Below are positions 36,920-44,906 of a stretch of 64,000 nt of DNA, in pieces. The stretch lies in contig NZ_FOBB01000009.1 in assembly GCF_900109685.1 (NCBI RefSeq), positions 274,659 through 338,658 on the forward strand. Reading direction: 5' to 3'. Each line of letters starts with the position of its first letter. Position 1 is the stretch's first letter. The position numbers were made by a program, and so were the translations under genes. The notes under the pieces were generated by a model. It was not told where the DNA came from. It saw only the letters and a list, made by a program, of their open reading frames with translations, and did no database searches. Source of the stretch: Chitinophaga rupis. GTDB lineage: Bacteria > Bacteroidota > Bacteroidia > Chitinophagales > Chitinophagaceae.

Positions 36920-37036
36920 GGAAAGTAAAAAAGTAAAAATTAAAAACTGGAAGCCGCAGACTGTAGGCATTTGCCTATGGAGTGCGGCTTCTTCGCTTTT
37001 TTTACTTTTTTACTTTTACTTTTTTACTTTTGAAAG
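36920..37036 (+). repeat. Heptad-like repeat element 8 with embedded terminator
   Basis: Left arm 36921-36948 and right arm 36992-37032 are built from AGTAAAA-like and TTTTTAC-like units with 7-9-nt spacing, less regular than other elements. In the middle lies a strong hairpin: GAAGCCGCA (36950-36958) with TGCGGCTTC (36983-36991) and an inner TAGGCA/TGCCTA pair, followed by a run of seven T. It therefore combines a terminator for the CAP gene with the leader of the ABC gene. Confidence 0.7.
37025..37032 (+). promoter_or_regulatory. -7 box TACTTTTG before the ABC ATPase gene
   Basis: The last repeat unit of element 8 spells TACTTTTG, a perfect TAnnTTTG box, four bases before the ATG at 37037. 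If used, the transcript would start at or next to the start codon (leaderless). Confidence 0.35.
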
Positions 37037-37801
37037 ATGGAAAAGAGAACGATCATTACGGTGAAGGACCTGGTAAAACAGTATGGCGACTTTACCGCGG
37101 TTAAAGGCATCAGCTTTGAGGTGTATGAGAACGAGATCTTTGGCCTGCTGGGGCCCAACGGCGCCGGTAAATCCACCACGCTGGAGATCATAGAAACCTT
37201 ACGTGATAAAACCTCCGGGCAGGTAATGGTAGATGGAATGGACCTGGATAAAGATCCCAATGGTATTAAAAAGATCATTGGCGTGCAGCTGCAAAGCTCC
37301 GGTTATTACCCCAACCTGAACCTCACGGAGCTGATAGACCTGTTCAGCGGTTTATACAACCAGCCCGTGGATCCTAAGGAGCTGCTACAGCGGTTTAACC
37401 TGGAAGATAAGGCTACCGCCAAGTACAAGCAGCTTTCCGGGGGGCAAAAACAGCGCTTTTCCATAGCCACTACGCTCATTAACAAACCCAAGATCATTTT
37501 CCTGGATGAACCCACCACCGGCCTGGACCCCCAGGCGCGGCGCAACCTGTGGGAGCTGATACAGCTGGTGCGCTCCCAGGGCACTACGGTAGTGATCACC
37601 ACCCATTATATGGACGAAGCAGAGTTCCTTTGCGACCGCTGCGCCATTGTAGATAAAGGCGAGATCATTGCCATTAACTCCCCCGACGCTTTAATTGATA
37701 ACCTGGTAGCCGGCGGCTTTGAGCGCCAGAAAGAGGTGAAGCAAGCGAACCTGGAGGATGTGTTCCTGCACATGACGGGAAGAGCGCTGCGCGAAGAATA
37801 A
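37037..37801 (+). CDS. ABC transporter ATP-binding protein (DrrA/CcmA-like)
   Basis: 254 residues, a single complete nucleotide-binding domain. Walker A is GPNGAGKST (39-47), the signature LSGGQ (133-137), Walker B IIFLDEP (153-159), and the H-loop histidine sits in VVITTHYMDEAEFL. The C-terminal NLEDVFLHMTGRALREE matches exporters of the DrrA type (antibiotic, lipid or Nat-type export). No permease gene is adjacent on either side, so the partner must be elsewhere. It is followed directly by element 9. Confidence 0.92.
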   Translation: MEKRTIITVKDLVKQYGDFTAVKGISFEVYENEIFGLLGPNGAGKSTTLEIIETLRDKTSGQVMVDGMDLDKDPNGIKKIIGVQLQSSGYYPNLNLTELIDLFSGLYNQPVDPKELLQRFNLEDKATAKYKQLSGGQKQRFSIATTLINKPKIIFLDEPTTGLDPQARRNLWELIQLVRSQGTTVVITTHYMDEAEFLCDRCAIVDKGEIIAINSPDALIDNLVAGGFERQKEVKQANLEDVFLHMTGRALREE

Positions 37802-38039
37802 TTAATAATGAATAATTAAGAACTAATAATAATGGTGGCATGCAGTGCAGGTATATGCCTGGGATGCGTTATTACTGGGAATGTAATTGCCCTTATTTAT
37901 ACTGCATGATTAGATGAATTATTAAGCCTGTGAGCTCTCTTCTATTTGCATTCCTGTACTATTATTGTAGCTTTAAGTACTTGCTTTTCGATTATTAATT
38001 ATTCATTCTTAATTATTAATTACTCATTCATTATTAATT
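37802..38039. repeat. Heptad-repeat hairpin element 9 (ABC/DinB gap)
   Basis: It fills the whole gap, from the base after the stop to the base before the next ATG. Left arm 37802-37829 contains TTAATAA, TGAATAA, TTAAGAA, CTAATAA. Right arm 37992-38039 contains TTATTAA, TTATTCA, TTCTTAA, TTATTAA, TTACTCA, TTCATTA and the start of a seventh. The loop between them is about 160 nt and has no gene in it. Words resemble element 12. Confidence 0.85.
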
Positions 38040-38573
38040 ATGCTGGAACAGCTACAATACCCGATCGGCCGCTTTGAGGCCCCCATGCTTATTAAGCCCG
38101 AAGACCTTAAGATCTATATCAACGATATACGTTATTTACCTTCCCTGCTGGAAATAGCCGTACAGGACCTGGATGCGTGGCAGCTGAACACACCCTACCG
38201 CCCAGGTGGCTGGACGGTGATGCAGGTGGTGCACCATGTAGCAGACAGCCACATGAATGCCCTAACCCGCTTTAAGCTGGCGCTTACAGAAGATAACCCG
38301 GTTATTAAACCTTACGATGAAGCTGCCTGGGCTAAGCTGGGCGATATGGAACGCACCCCTATCAACATGTCCATCACATTGCTGCATGCCTTGCATGCCC
38401 GCTGGGTGAATTTAATGGAAAGCATGTCGCCGGAGGACTGGGAGCGGTCTTTTGTACACCCGGAGCACAATACAACCTTTAAGCTGAAAACCGTTGCCGC
38501 CAATTATGCCTGGCATGGCAAGCATCATTTTGCGCACATTGAAAAGCTGAAGGAGAGGGGATTTGATAAGTAG
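38040..38573 (+). CDS. DinB-like metal-dependent protein, BstA/YfiT family
   Basis: 177 residues of the DinB four-helix fold. The YfiT/BstA pattern is present: YRPGGWTVMQVVHHVADSHMNA, and a C-terminal NYAWHGKHHFAHI with H159 and H163; together with H66 these would form the metal site. BstA-type proteins transfer bacillithiol to electrophiles. This fits the presence of bshB1 in the same window, though 24 kb away. It is followed 38 bases later by a NUDIX gene in the same direction, so they may be co-transcribed. Confidence 0.85.
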   Translation: MLEQLQYPIGRFEAPMLIKPEDLKIYINDIRYLPSLLEIAVQDLDAWQLNTPYRPGGWTVMQVVHHVADSHMNALTRFKLALTEDNPVIKPYDEAAWAKLGDMERTPINMSITLLHALHARWVNLMESMSPEDWERSFVHPEHNTTFKLKTVAANYAWHGKHHFAHIEKLKERGFDK

Positions 38574-38611
38574 GAAACAATAGTACCGCCAACCAACATT
38601 AAACAATCATA

Positions 38612-39172
38612 ATGGCTTCATTAGACTGGAAAACGCTGCATTCAGAATACATTTATAAGGATGCCTGGCTAACGGCCCGTAAAGACCGCTGTATCACCCC
38701 CACCGGCAAAATTGTAGAACCTTATTACGTGCTGGAATATGCTAACTGGGTAAATGGCCTGGCCATTGCAGAAGATGGGCGCGTGATCATGGTAAGGCAG
38801 TTCCGGCAGGGATTCAGACAAACCCTGTTGGAGATACCCGGCGGCACCATGGACCCGGAAGATACATCGCCGGAAATAGCCATGCGCCGTGAGCTGCTGG
38901 AAGAAACCGGCCATTCATTTGAGCAGATGACATATCTGGGCGAGATCTGCCCGAATCCGGCATCCAGCAACAACGTAACGCATATGTTCCTGGCTACCGG
39001 CGGTAAAAAGGTACAGGAGCAGCAGCTGGACCAGAACGAAGAAATAGAGATCGTATATCTTACTATGGAGGAGCTGAAGCAAATGCTGTTAAAGCATGAG
39101 ATCAAACAAAGCCTGCACGTAACCTGTATCTTATACGCCCTGCTGAAGCTGGAGCAGCTAAAGATCGTTTAA
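38612..39172 (+). CDS. NUDIX hydrolase (ADP-ribose pyrophosphatase-like)
   Basis: 186 residues. The Nudix box is GGTMDPEDTSPEIAMRRELL followed by EETGH (about residues 89-113), slightly longer between the first glycine block and REL than the textbook motif. FRQGFRQTLLEIPGG before it is typical of ADP-ribose and nucleotide-sugar pyrophosphatases. The substrate is not deducible beyond that. It ends three bases before the convergent folC stop. Confidence 0.88.
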   Translation: MASLDWKTLHSEYIYKDAWLTARKDRCITPTGKIVEPYYVLEYANWVNGLAIAEDGRVIMVRQFRQGFRQTLLEIPGGTMDPEDTSPEIAMRRELLEETGHSFEQMTYLGEICPNPASSNNVTHMFLATGGKKVQEQQLDQNEEIEIVYLTMEELKQMLLKHEIKQSLHVTCILYALLKLEQLKIV

Positions 39173-39175
39173 GGG

Positions 39176-40474
39176 CTACATAGCTTCTGATACTATAAAG
39201 AAGCTGCCGCATACCAGTATCATATCATCCTTATGGGCATGCTGTTTGGCAGCCTGTAAGGCTTCCTGCACGGTGGCATAGGTGTGCCCCTTTAAACCGC
39301 TTGCAGCAGCCATTTCCGCCAGGATATGCTCATCCAGCGCACGCGGTATCTGCGCTTTGGTGAAATAGTATGTGGCGGTAGCCGGGAACAGGGGCAATAC
39401 CGCATCCACCGCTTTATCTTTTACAAAACCGGTTACAATATGCAGCTGCTGGTACCTGGTGTGCCGCAATTGTTGTATGATCTCTTTTATGCCGGCTTCA
39501 TTGTGGCCTACATCCATTACCAGCAGCGGGTTTTCGCCCATTACCTCCCAACGTCCGCGCAGGCCGGTAAGCTTTTTTACGTGTAACAAACCATCGTGCA
39601 GGGCTGCATCCGGAATATTCCATCCGCTGTGCTGTAATACTTTTACAGCGCTCAGCACCGTCATAATATTCTTTTCCTGGTATTGCCCGCTAAGGCCCAG
39701 GGTGATATGTTTTACCTGCTGTTGCTGTTTATGCAGCAGCTGCATTTGCAAACCGCTGCCGGGATGGGTGGGGTTTAAATTGCTTTCCTGCACCAGCCAT
39801 TCCTGGTCGGCAAAGTGAATGGGCGCCTGCATTTCCGCCGCTTTGTTAATGAATACGGATTGTACAGCGGGCTGTGTTTCGCCAATTACTACCGGTACGC
39901 CTGCTTTTATAATGCCTGCTTTTTCTGCTGCAATTGCCGGCAGGGTATTGCCCAGTATGTGCATATGATCATAGCTGATGTTGGTGATCACAGACAGCTC
40001 CGGCGTAATTACGTTGGTGCTGTCCAGCCGCCCGCCCAGGCCTACTTCTATTACCGCTACATCTACCTGCTCCAGCGCAAAATAATGGAAGGCCATAGCT
40101 ACGGTAAGCTCAAAGAAGGAAGGTTCTATGCCGGCAATGGCGTCCTGCATTTGCTCCACAAACTCCACCACAAACTTCTCCGGTACCATTTGCCCGTTTA
40201 TACGTATCCGTTCGCGGAAATCCTGCAGGTGAGGGGAGGTATACAGGCCTACCTTATAACCGGCCTGCTGTAAGATGGCGGCCAGCATATGGCTCGTAGA
40301 GCCCTTGCCGTTAGTACCGGCTATATGTATGGATTTAAACTTGTGCTGGGGATTATCCAGCAGGTTACACAGCTCCAGTGTATTATGCAGATCATTCTTC
40401 AGGGCTACGGCGCCTACCCGGGTAAACATGGGCAGGTGCTGGTAGAGGTAATCAACAGTTTGCTGATAGTTCAT
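39176..40474 (-). CDS. folC: Folylpolyglutamate synthase/dihydrofolate synthase
   Basis: 432 residues of the Mur-ligase superfamily. The P-loop is GTNGKGST (53-60), followed by YTSPHLQDFRERIRINGQ and DVAVIEVGLGGRLDSTNVI, both classic FolC blocks, and the C-terminal domain with VMDVGHNEAGI. It adds glutamate to dihydropteroate or folates. Length is normal. It is transcribed alone on this strand and converges with the NUDIX gene. Confidence 0.94.
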   Translation of the reverse strand: MNYQQTVDYLYQHLPMFTRVGAVALKNDLHNTLELCNLLDNPQHKFKSIHIAGTNGKGSTSHMLAAILQQAGYKVGLYTSPHLQDFRERIRINGQMVPEKFVVEFVEQMQDAIAGIEPSFFELTVAMAFHYFALEQVDVAVIEVGLGGRLDSTNVITPELSVITNISYDHMHILGNTLPAIAAEKAGIIKAGVPVVIGETQPAVQSVFINKAAEMQAPIHFADQEWLVQESNLNPTHPGSGLQMQLLHKQQQQVKHITLGLSGQYQEKNIMTVLSAVKVLQHSGWNIPDAALHDGLLHVKKLTGLRGRWEVMGENPLLVMDVGHNEAGIKEIIQQLRHTRYQQLHIVTGFVKDKAVDAVLPLFPATATYYFTKAQIPRALDEHILAEMAAASGLKGHTYATVQEALQAAKQHAHKDDMILVCGSFFIVSEAM

Positions 40475-40622
40475 ATAAGTTGGTATTACAGAAAAACCAT
40501 TCCGTAATGCAAACTTCGATAAAAAAATTAAATGAAGGTATTTTTAAGCATTAGAATGCTGCCAGGCATTTATTGGCTGTTTAACCGGTGTGCCGCGGTG
40601 CATTAAATCAGACATGTGCGCA

Positions 40623-42089
40623 TCAATTAGGCGCGCACTGTATCTGCTGTAATTGTTTACCGTAGCGGCCACCGCTGCCATCCCGCTTCTTCAGGCTGAT
40701 CATGGGCACACGCAGGGCCAGGAACCCATCTGCATGGTTGAGCTGTGAACGCAGCAGGTTGGAGATAATGCTGGCAGAGCCTATCACCAAGGGCCCTAAG
40801 CGTAAGCCCACACCGGCATCTACCTGGCCAAAGCGGTTCACCACCATGGGTAAATAAGCGCCAAAATTGCGGATATCAAAATGTGGAGTTACCTGTAATT
40901 GTGTAATTGCATAGTTCTTACTGTCATCCTTTTTCCCGGATAAAAAACCTACTACCGCATTGGCGCTTATAAAAAAGCGGCCGTCAATATTATAATCACC
41001 GGACAAATGCAGGGCTGTAGGTAAGTTCATGAAATACCCATCGTAGGTAGGGATGGGTGTAAAATAATCCCGTACGCGGCGGTAGTAACGCTGCCAGCCT
41101 TCATTATCGCGGTATTTGAGCGAATCGGGGCTAATGTGGCCTGTGGTAAGGTCCAGGTCCGCATTGGCCGGCGCTTTTTTGTAAAAGATGCCGCCTATGT
41201 CAGTAACGGAAGCCCCTATACGCAATTTATAGGTGCTGGCATCCGGGTTCCAGGCCTCGCTGTCATAATCGCCAAAACCATCGCCGCCGTCCGGCCGCCA
41301 TTCGTAGATCACGCCCAGGTCCAGGCTAACACCCGGATTTTCAAAGAGCTTGAAGTTCTTGTAATCCGGGTTCTCCCAGTTATCAACGGTTTCATTATAA
41401 CCTACTTTAAGGGTACCGCGGCTAATGGTCGCATCCCGCCGGGTGTTCATTATAAAAGTAGCGTCATTGGCCACGGCATAACCGGAAGCAATGCCGCTCA
41501 GGTACTTGAGGGTAGCGCCGGCCTTCCAGCGGTTCTCCCCGTCATCTTTGATTACACGGGCATAGCTCAGGCCAAACTCGTTCCAGGTGTGCACTGCAAC
41601 ATTCGCATAATCAAGGTTATAGTTACGGCCCACAAAACGCGGGTTGGGAAAATCTATTCCAAAGAAATTGGCGATGGGTGTTTCCACATTACCCCCATTG
41701 GCTGCGGCGCGTATGCGCCAGGTGAAAGCAATGGACTGCGTTTCATCAATAGAGTATAATACGGAGGGCATCAGGATCTCTGCCATGCCCCAGCCATATT
41801 GCCGGCTGCTGGCGCTGGTATCTAGGAAATAATCACGGTCACGTATAAATTTATTGGGCTGGTTAATTAAAGAAGACTTTTTTACACTGGCATAGGTATT
41901 ACCGGCCTTTGCGTCTACTCCAATGATATTCACATCCCATTTATAACGGGTGCCCGCGGCAGATGCCGGGTTGGTTAACACGCCGTAAATACCGGCGTAG
42001 TTACTTGTATGAAAACCTGCAAATGATTGGGCCTGTGCTAGTTGACAAAGCAATAGCGGGCCTAAAGTGGCAATGACAATTTTTCGCAT
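40623..42089 (-). CDS. DUF5723-family outer-membrane protein
   Basis: 488 residues with a cleavable signal (ATLGPLLLCQLAQAQ) and a beta-rich body. The start FAGFHTSNYAGIYGVLTNPASAAGTRYKWDVNIIGVD is characteristic of the DUF5723 group of Bacteroidota, predicted barrel-like outer-membrane proteins of unknown role. It precedes nothing on its strand before folC and follows a TonB-like gene at 42227, which may share the transcript. Function unknown. Confidence 0.85.
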   Translation of the reverse strand: MRKIVIATLGPLLLCQLAQAQSFAGFHTSNYAGIYGVLTNPASAAGTRYKWDVNIIGVDAKAGNTYASVKKSSLINQPNKFIRDRDYFLDTSASSRQYGWGMAEILMPSVLYSIDETQSIAFTWRIRAAANGGNVETPIANFFGIDFPNPRFVGRNYNLDYANVAVHTWNEFGLSYARVIKDDGENRWKAGATLKYLSGIASGYAVANDATFIMNTRRDATISRGTLKVGYNETVDNWENPDYKNFKLFENPGVSLDLGVIYEWRPDGGDGFGDYDSEAWNPDASTYKLRIGASVTDIGGIFYKKAPANADLDLTTGHISPDSLKYRDNEGWQRYYRRVRDYFTPIPTYDGYFMNLPTALHLSGDYNIDGRFFISANAVVGFLSGKKDDSKNYAITQLQVTPHFDIRNFGAYLPMVVNRFGQVDAGVGLRLGPLVIGSASIISNLLRSQLNHADGFLALRVPMISLKKRDGSGGRYGKQLQQIQCAPN

Positions 42090-42226
42090 AGAATCATTGA
42101 TAGACTGATGGGCGCAAAAAATGGAAAGTGCACAGCTGTACTACACTATAACGTTCAATTCACCTTCCTGATTATGGATGTGTTTACTTTCTTAGCATTT
42201 TTTATGCCAGTATTGTCCTGTTCGTA

Positions 42227-43105
42227 TTATTGTACCTTGAAATAAAAACGGATAGTCCCGAACTGCACTTCCGGCGCATCCGGACTTGCATTGTACTTAA
42301 TTTCCCGGGCAGCTCTCTTGGCAATTTCTATAAGTCTGGCATTATTAAGGGTAGAACCCCGGAGGCTATGGGTAGTTTCGATCACATTCCCCTGCCTGTC
42401 TACTTTGATATTGATTGCGATGTATCCTGTTTCATCTCCGTCATACGTAGGCTGCGGGCGGCTTAGCAGCGACCTGCCGTGCAGGCGGAAATCACTTCTG
42501 CCACCGCCTAAACCGCCACCCGTGTAGCCGCTGGCGTTAGGATCACCGTTGATCTGTCCGCGGTCGCCGGGTTTGCCGGTATTACCCTCACCGGTTGAGT
42601 TGTTGGTACCATTGGCATTGTTACCACTGTTGGCATTATTGGCTGTACCTCCGCTGTAAACCGCTTTGGGCTTGGGTGCGGGAGGCACCGGCGCGGGCGG
42701 GTTTTCGGAAGGCTTTTTAACGGTTTTAGTGGGTTTGGGCTCCAGGTTCTTTGGAATTTCTTTGGGCCGCTCTACCGGTTTTTCCGGCTTGGTGATCTCC
42801 GGAGCCGCTTCTTCATCCTGTGTAGCAATGTCTTGCGTAGTGGCATTGTCCTGCGCAGGTGTGGGTTGGTTTTGCGGCGTAGAGGCGTTGGCGGAAGCGC
42901 TGCTGGGCGGGTTGGGATTCAGCGGTTGTTCGTCGCCCATCCCTTCATCTGATGTGCCCAGGTTTACTTCCATACCTAAGTCCTGGTCTGGCAGGGGCGG
43001 GGGCGCAGAAAAGCCGGCAAACATCAGCGCTACTAACAGTAACGCGTGTACGCCAATGGTTACGCCTAAGGCTTTGATACTTTTCTGATTATCCTGCTCC
43101 TGCAT
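42227..43105 (-). CDS. TonB-like energy transducer with a low-complexity linker
   Basis: 292 residues. One N-terminal membrane helix (KALGVTIGVHALLLVALMFAGF) is followed by a long periplasmic linker rich in P, E, K and then N, G (residues ~60-200, with PKPTKTVKKPSE and NNANSGNNANGTNNSTGEGN), then a C-terminal TonB-like domain (ISINIKVDRQGNVIET-type, here YIAINIKVDRQGNVIETTHSL). It should deliver proton-motive energy to outer-membrane receptors. No exbB or exbD genes are nearby. Confidence 0.88.
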   Translation of the reverse strand: MQEQDNQKSIKALGVTIGVHALLLVALMFAGFSAPPPLPDQDLGMEVNLGTSDEGMGDEQPLNPNPPSSASANASTPQNQPTPAQDNATTQDIATQDEEAAPEITKPEKPVERPKEIPKNLEPKPTKTVKKPSENPPAPVPPAPKPKAVYSGGTANNANSGNNANGTNNSTGEGNTGKPGDRGQINGDPNASGYTGGGLGGGRSDFRLHGRSLLSRPQPTYDGDETGYIAINIKVDRQGNVIETTHSLRGSTLNNARLIEIAKRAAREIKYNASPDAPEVQFGTIRFYFKVQ

Positions 43106-43131
43106 ATCCTCAAATGTAATGTTTTTTTTGC

Positions 43132-43460
43132 AGTCCGCGGATCACAGACGACCGTCCACTGTCCGCGGAGTTGTTAGCGGTTTTTAACCCTTTTATATAT
43201 AAGTGTTTGCACCAAAATCAGATATTAGCATCTGCTCCATCATCGCTGGCAGCCGGCCTTCGTGTAGCCATAACCAAACATTAACATCCAGGTTCATATC
43301 CGCTGGCGGCGGTCCGTCGTCATTGCTTCGATAACCAAACATTAACATCCAGGTTCATATCCGTTGGCAGCGGTCCGTCGTCATTTGCTTCGATAACCAA
43401 ATATTAACATCCGGGGTCTGTCATCAGCTGGCAGTTGTCAGTGGACTGCTAACCGTGGGC
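43132..43460. repeat. Heptad-repeat element 18 with a ~60-bp tandem repeat inside
   Basis: Left arm 43132-43180 (AGTCCGC, GGATCAC, AGACGAC, CGTCCAC, TGTCCGC, GGAGTTG, TTAGCGG) and right arm 43426-43460 (AGCTGGC, AGTTGTC, AGTGGAC, TGCTAAC, CGTGGGC) are partly complementary. The region between contains three tandem copies of a ~60-bp unit at 43245-43301, 43302-43362 and 43363-43426, sharing the core AACCAAACATTAACATCC. It fills the gap between tonB-like and TSUP genes and holds no gene. Confidence 0.75.
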
Positions 43461-43463
43461 CAT

Positions 43464-44237
43464 TTATTTCCACAGCTCATACGCAAACCGCAATATAGTG
43501 CCGCACACTACCAGCAAAAAGAACCTGCGTACCAGGCTGTTACCTTTTAAAATGGCTAAACGTGCGCCAAAGAAAGAGCCGGTTAAGTTGCTGACAGCCA
43601 TTAAAATGGTTACCGGCCATAAAATGTGCCCGTGCGATGCAAAATAAGTAATAGAAGCCACGTTGGTGGCCAGGTTCACCACTTTCGCATGGGCGCTGGC
43701 ATGTAAAAAATCAAAGCCCATAAGGCTAATGAATGCCAGGATCAGGAAACTGCCGGTGCCCGGACCAAAAAATCCGTCGTAAAACCCTAATACTCCTCCA
43801 ATAACGATCCCCCATGCCCAGGTATTGCGCACGGGGCCGGCAGGCTGGTGGGGTTGCTGCCCGAAATCCTTTTTCAGATAGGTGTAAATGGCTACTGCTA
43901 TTAACAGCACCAGCATTACCGGCTTTAGAAAATGATTGGGTAAATATGCCACCAGCGACGAGCCGCAGAGCGCGGCAAAAAAAGCAGTGACCGCTGTAAC
44001 CAGCAGCAGCGGTCTGTCAAACTGTACCCGTTTGGCATATTGCCAGGCAGCCATACTGGTGCCGGAGAACGAAGGTATTTTGGTAGTACCCAGCAGGGTA
44101 GCTACCGGGTATTGCGGAAAGGTGAACAGGATGGCTGGTGTTTGAATCAATCCGCCACCGCCAACAATTGCATCAATAAAACCTGCACATAGGGAAAAAC
44201 AGAAAAGCAGGACCAGGTCCATTGTCATAGCGGGCAA
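43464..44237 (-). CDS. TSUP-family (TauE/SafE) membrane permease
   Basis: 257 residues with about eight hydrophobic helices in two related halves. The start MDLVLLFCFSLCAGFIDAIVGGGGLIQTPAIL and the middle GFYDGFFGPGTGSFLILAFISLMGFDFLHASAHAKVVN are the paired TSUP signature loops. Members export sulfite, sulfonates or other organic acids; the substrate is not deducible. The start may be at the first or third of three clustered ATGs (44237, 44228 or 44222). Confidence 0.9.
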   Translation of the reverse strand: MPAMTMDLVLLFCFSLCAGFIDAIVGGGGLIQTPAILFTFPQYPVATLLGTTKIPSFSGTSMAAWQYAKRVQFDRPLLLVTAVTAFFAALCGSSLVAYLPNHFLKPVMLVLLIAVAIYTYLKKDFGQQPHQPAGPVRNTWAWGIVIGGVLGFYDGFFGPGTGSFLILAFISLMGFDFLHASAHAKVVNLATNVASITYFASHGHILWPVTILMAVSNLTGSFFGARLAILKGNSLVRRFFLLVVCGTILRFAYELWK

Positions 44238-44250
44238 AGCTAGTAAAAAA

Positions 44251-44278
44251 GTTGGCAGTTTGCAGCGGGTAGTCCGGG
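44251..44278. repeat. Heptad-repeat element 10, left arm
   Basis: Four 7-mers GTTGGCA, GTTTGCA, GCGGGTA, GTCCGGG. GTTGGCAGTT is the reverse complement of AACTGCCAAC in the arm at 44848-44882. The DUF6122 gene lies between the arms. Confidence 0.55.
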
Positions 44279-44415
44279 GAGGTGGAGGGGAGCGTAGGAT
44301 GTTTAACTGAACTTAGTTTTTTGTAAGTATTTTGCGGCCATTGTTTTTTGTATTATTATTTTTAAGATTTAGTAAATGCTTAAAAGAGACTGATCAACAG
44401 CACAAACCGATACAA

Positions 44416-44802
44416 TTGCAGGTATTCCTACATTATTTTTTACACTTAGGGTTTCCATTTTTTATTGCATTTCTTTTTTTCAGGAAGGAATGGAAAAAGG
44501 TTTATTTGATATTAATTGCAACCATGCTGGTAGATGCAGACCACCTGCTGGCTACTCCTGTATTTCAGGCTAACCGGTGCAGTTTGGGCTTTCACTACCT
44601 GCATACCGGTTATGTGATAGCCGTTTATTTTGTATTACTGTTTTTGCGGAAACCATTTAATATAATCGGATTGGGGTTACTGCTTCATATGCTGGCCGAT
44701 CTGATTGATTGTATGTTTATGTTCAATAACTGTAAAGCATGTTTTTTAAACGCCCCGGCAATTGAAGTCTTAAAAGCAATTGCAAACTTTCTCAGCATTT
44801 AA
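44416..44802 (+). CDS. DUF6122-like membrane protein
   Basis: About 128 residues if translation begins at the TTG at 44416 (MQVFLHYFLHLGFPFFIAFLFF), which matches the usual start of this family. The open frame runs back to a TTG at 44332 (156 residues), but those extra residues look unrelated. Three to four membrane helices, with LVDADHLLATPVF and HMLADLIDCMFMF carrying conserved acidic and histidine residues. Function unknown. The gene is more A/T-rich than its neighbours and is flanked by the two arms of heptad element 10. Confidence 0.75.
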   Translation: MQVFLHYFLHLGFPFFIAFLFFRKEWKKVYLILIATMLVDADHLLATPVFQANRCSLGFHYLHTGYVIAVYFVLLFLRKPFNIIGLGLLLHMLADLIDCMFMFNNCKACFLNAPAIEVLKAIANFLSI

Positions 44803-44847
44803 AATAACATAACAGCTACTCCATCTTTCCTTGTACATTTTCCCAAG

Positions 44848-44882
44848 AACTGCCAACTGCCCACTGCCAACTATTTACTAAC
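44848..44882. repeat. Heptad-repeat element 10, right arm
   Basis: Five 7-mers AACTGCC, AACTGCC, CACTGCC, AACTATT, TACTAAC, ending 25 bases before the next gene. The words are shared with elements 1, 17 and 18. Confidence 0.65.
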
Positions 44883-44906
44883 TTCGCACTCCCAAACCCG
44901 TCTTCC

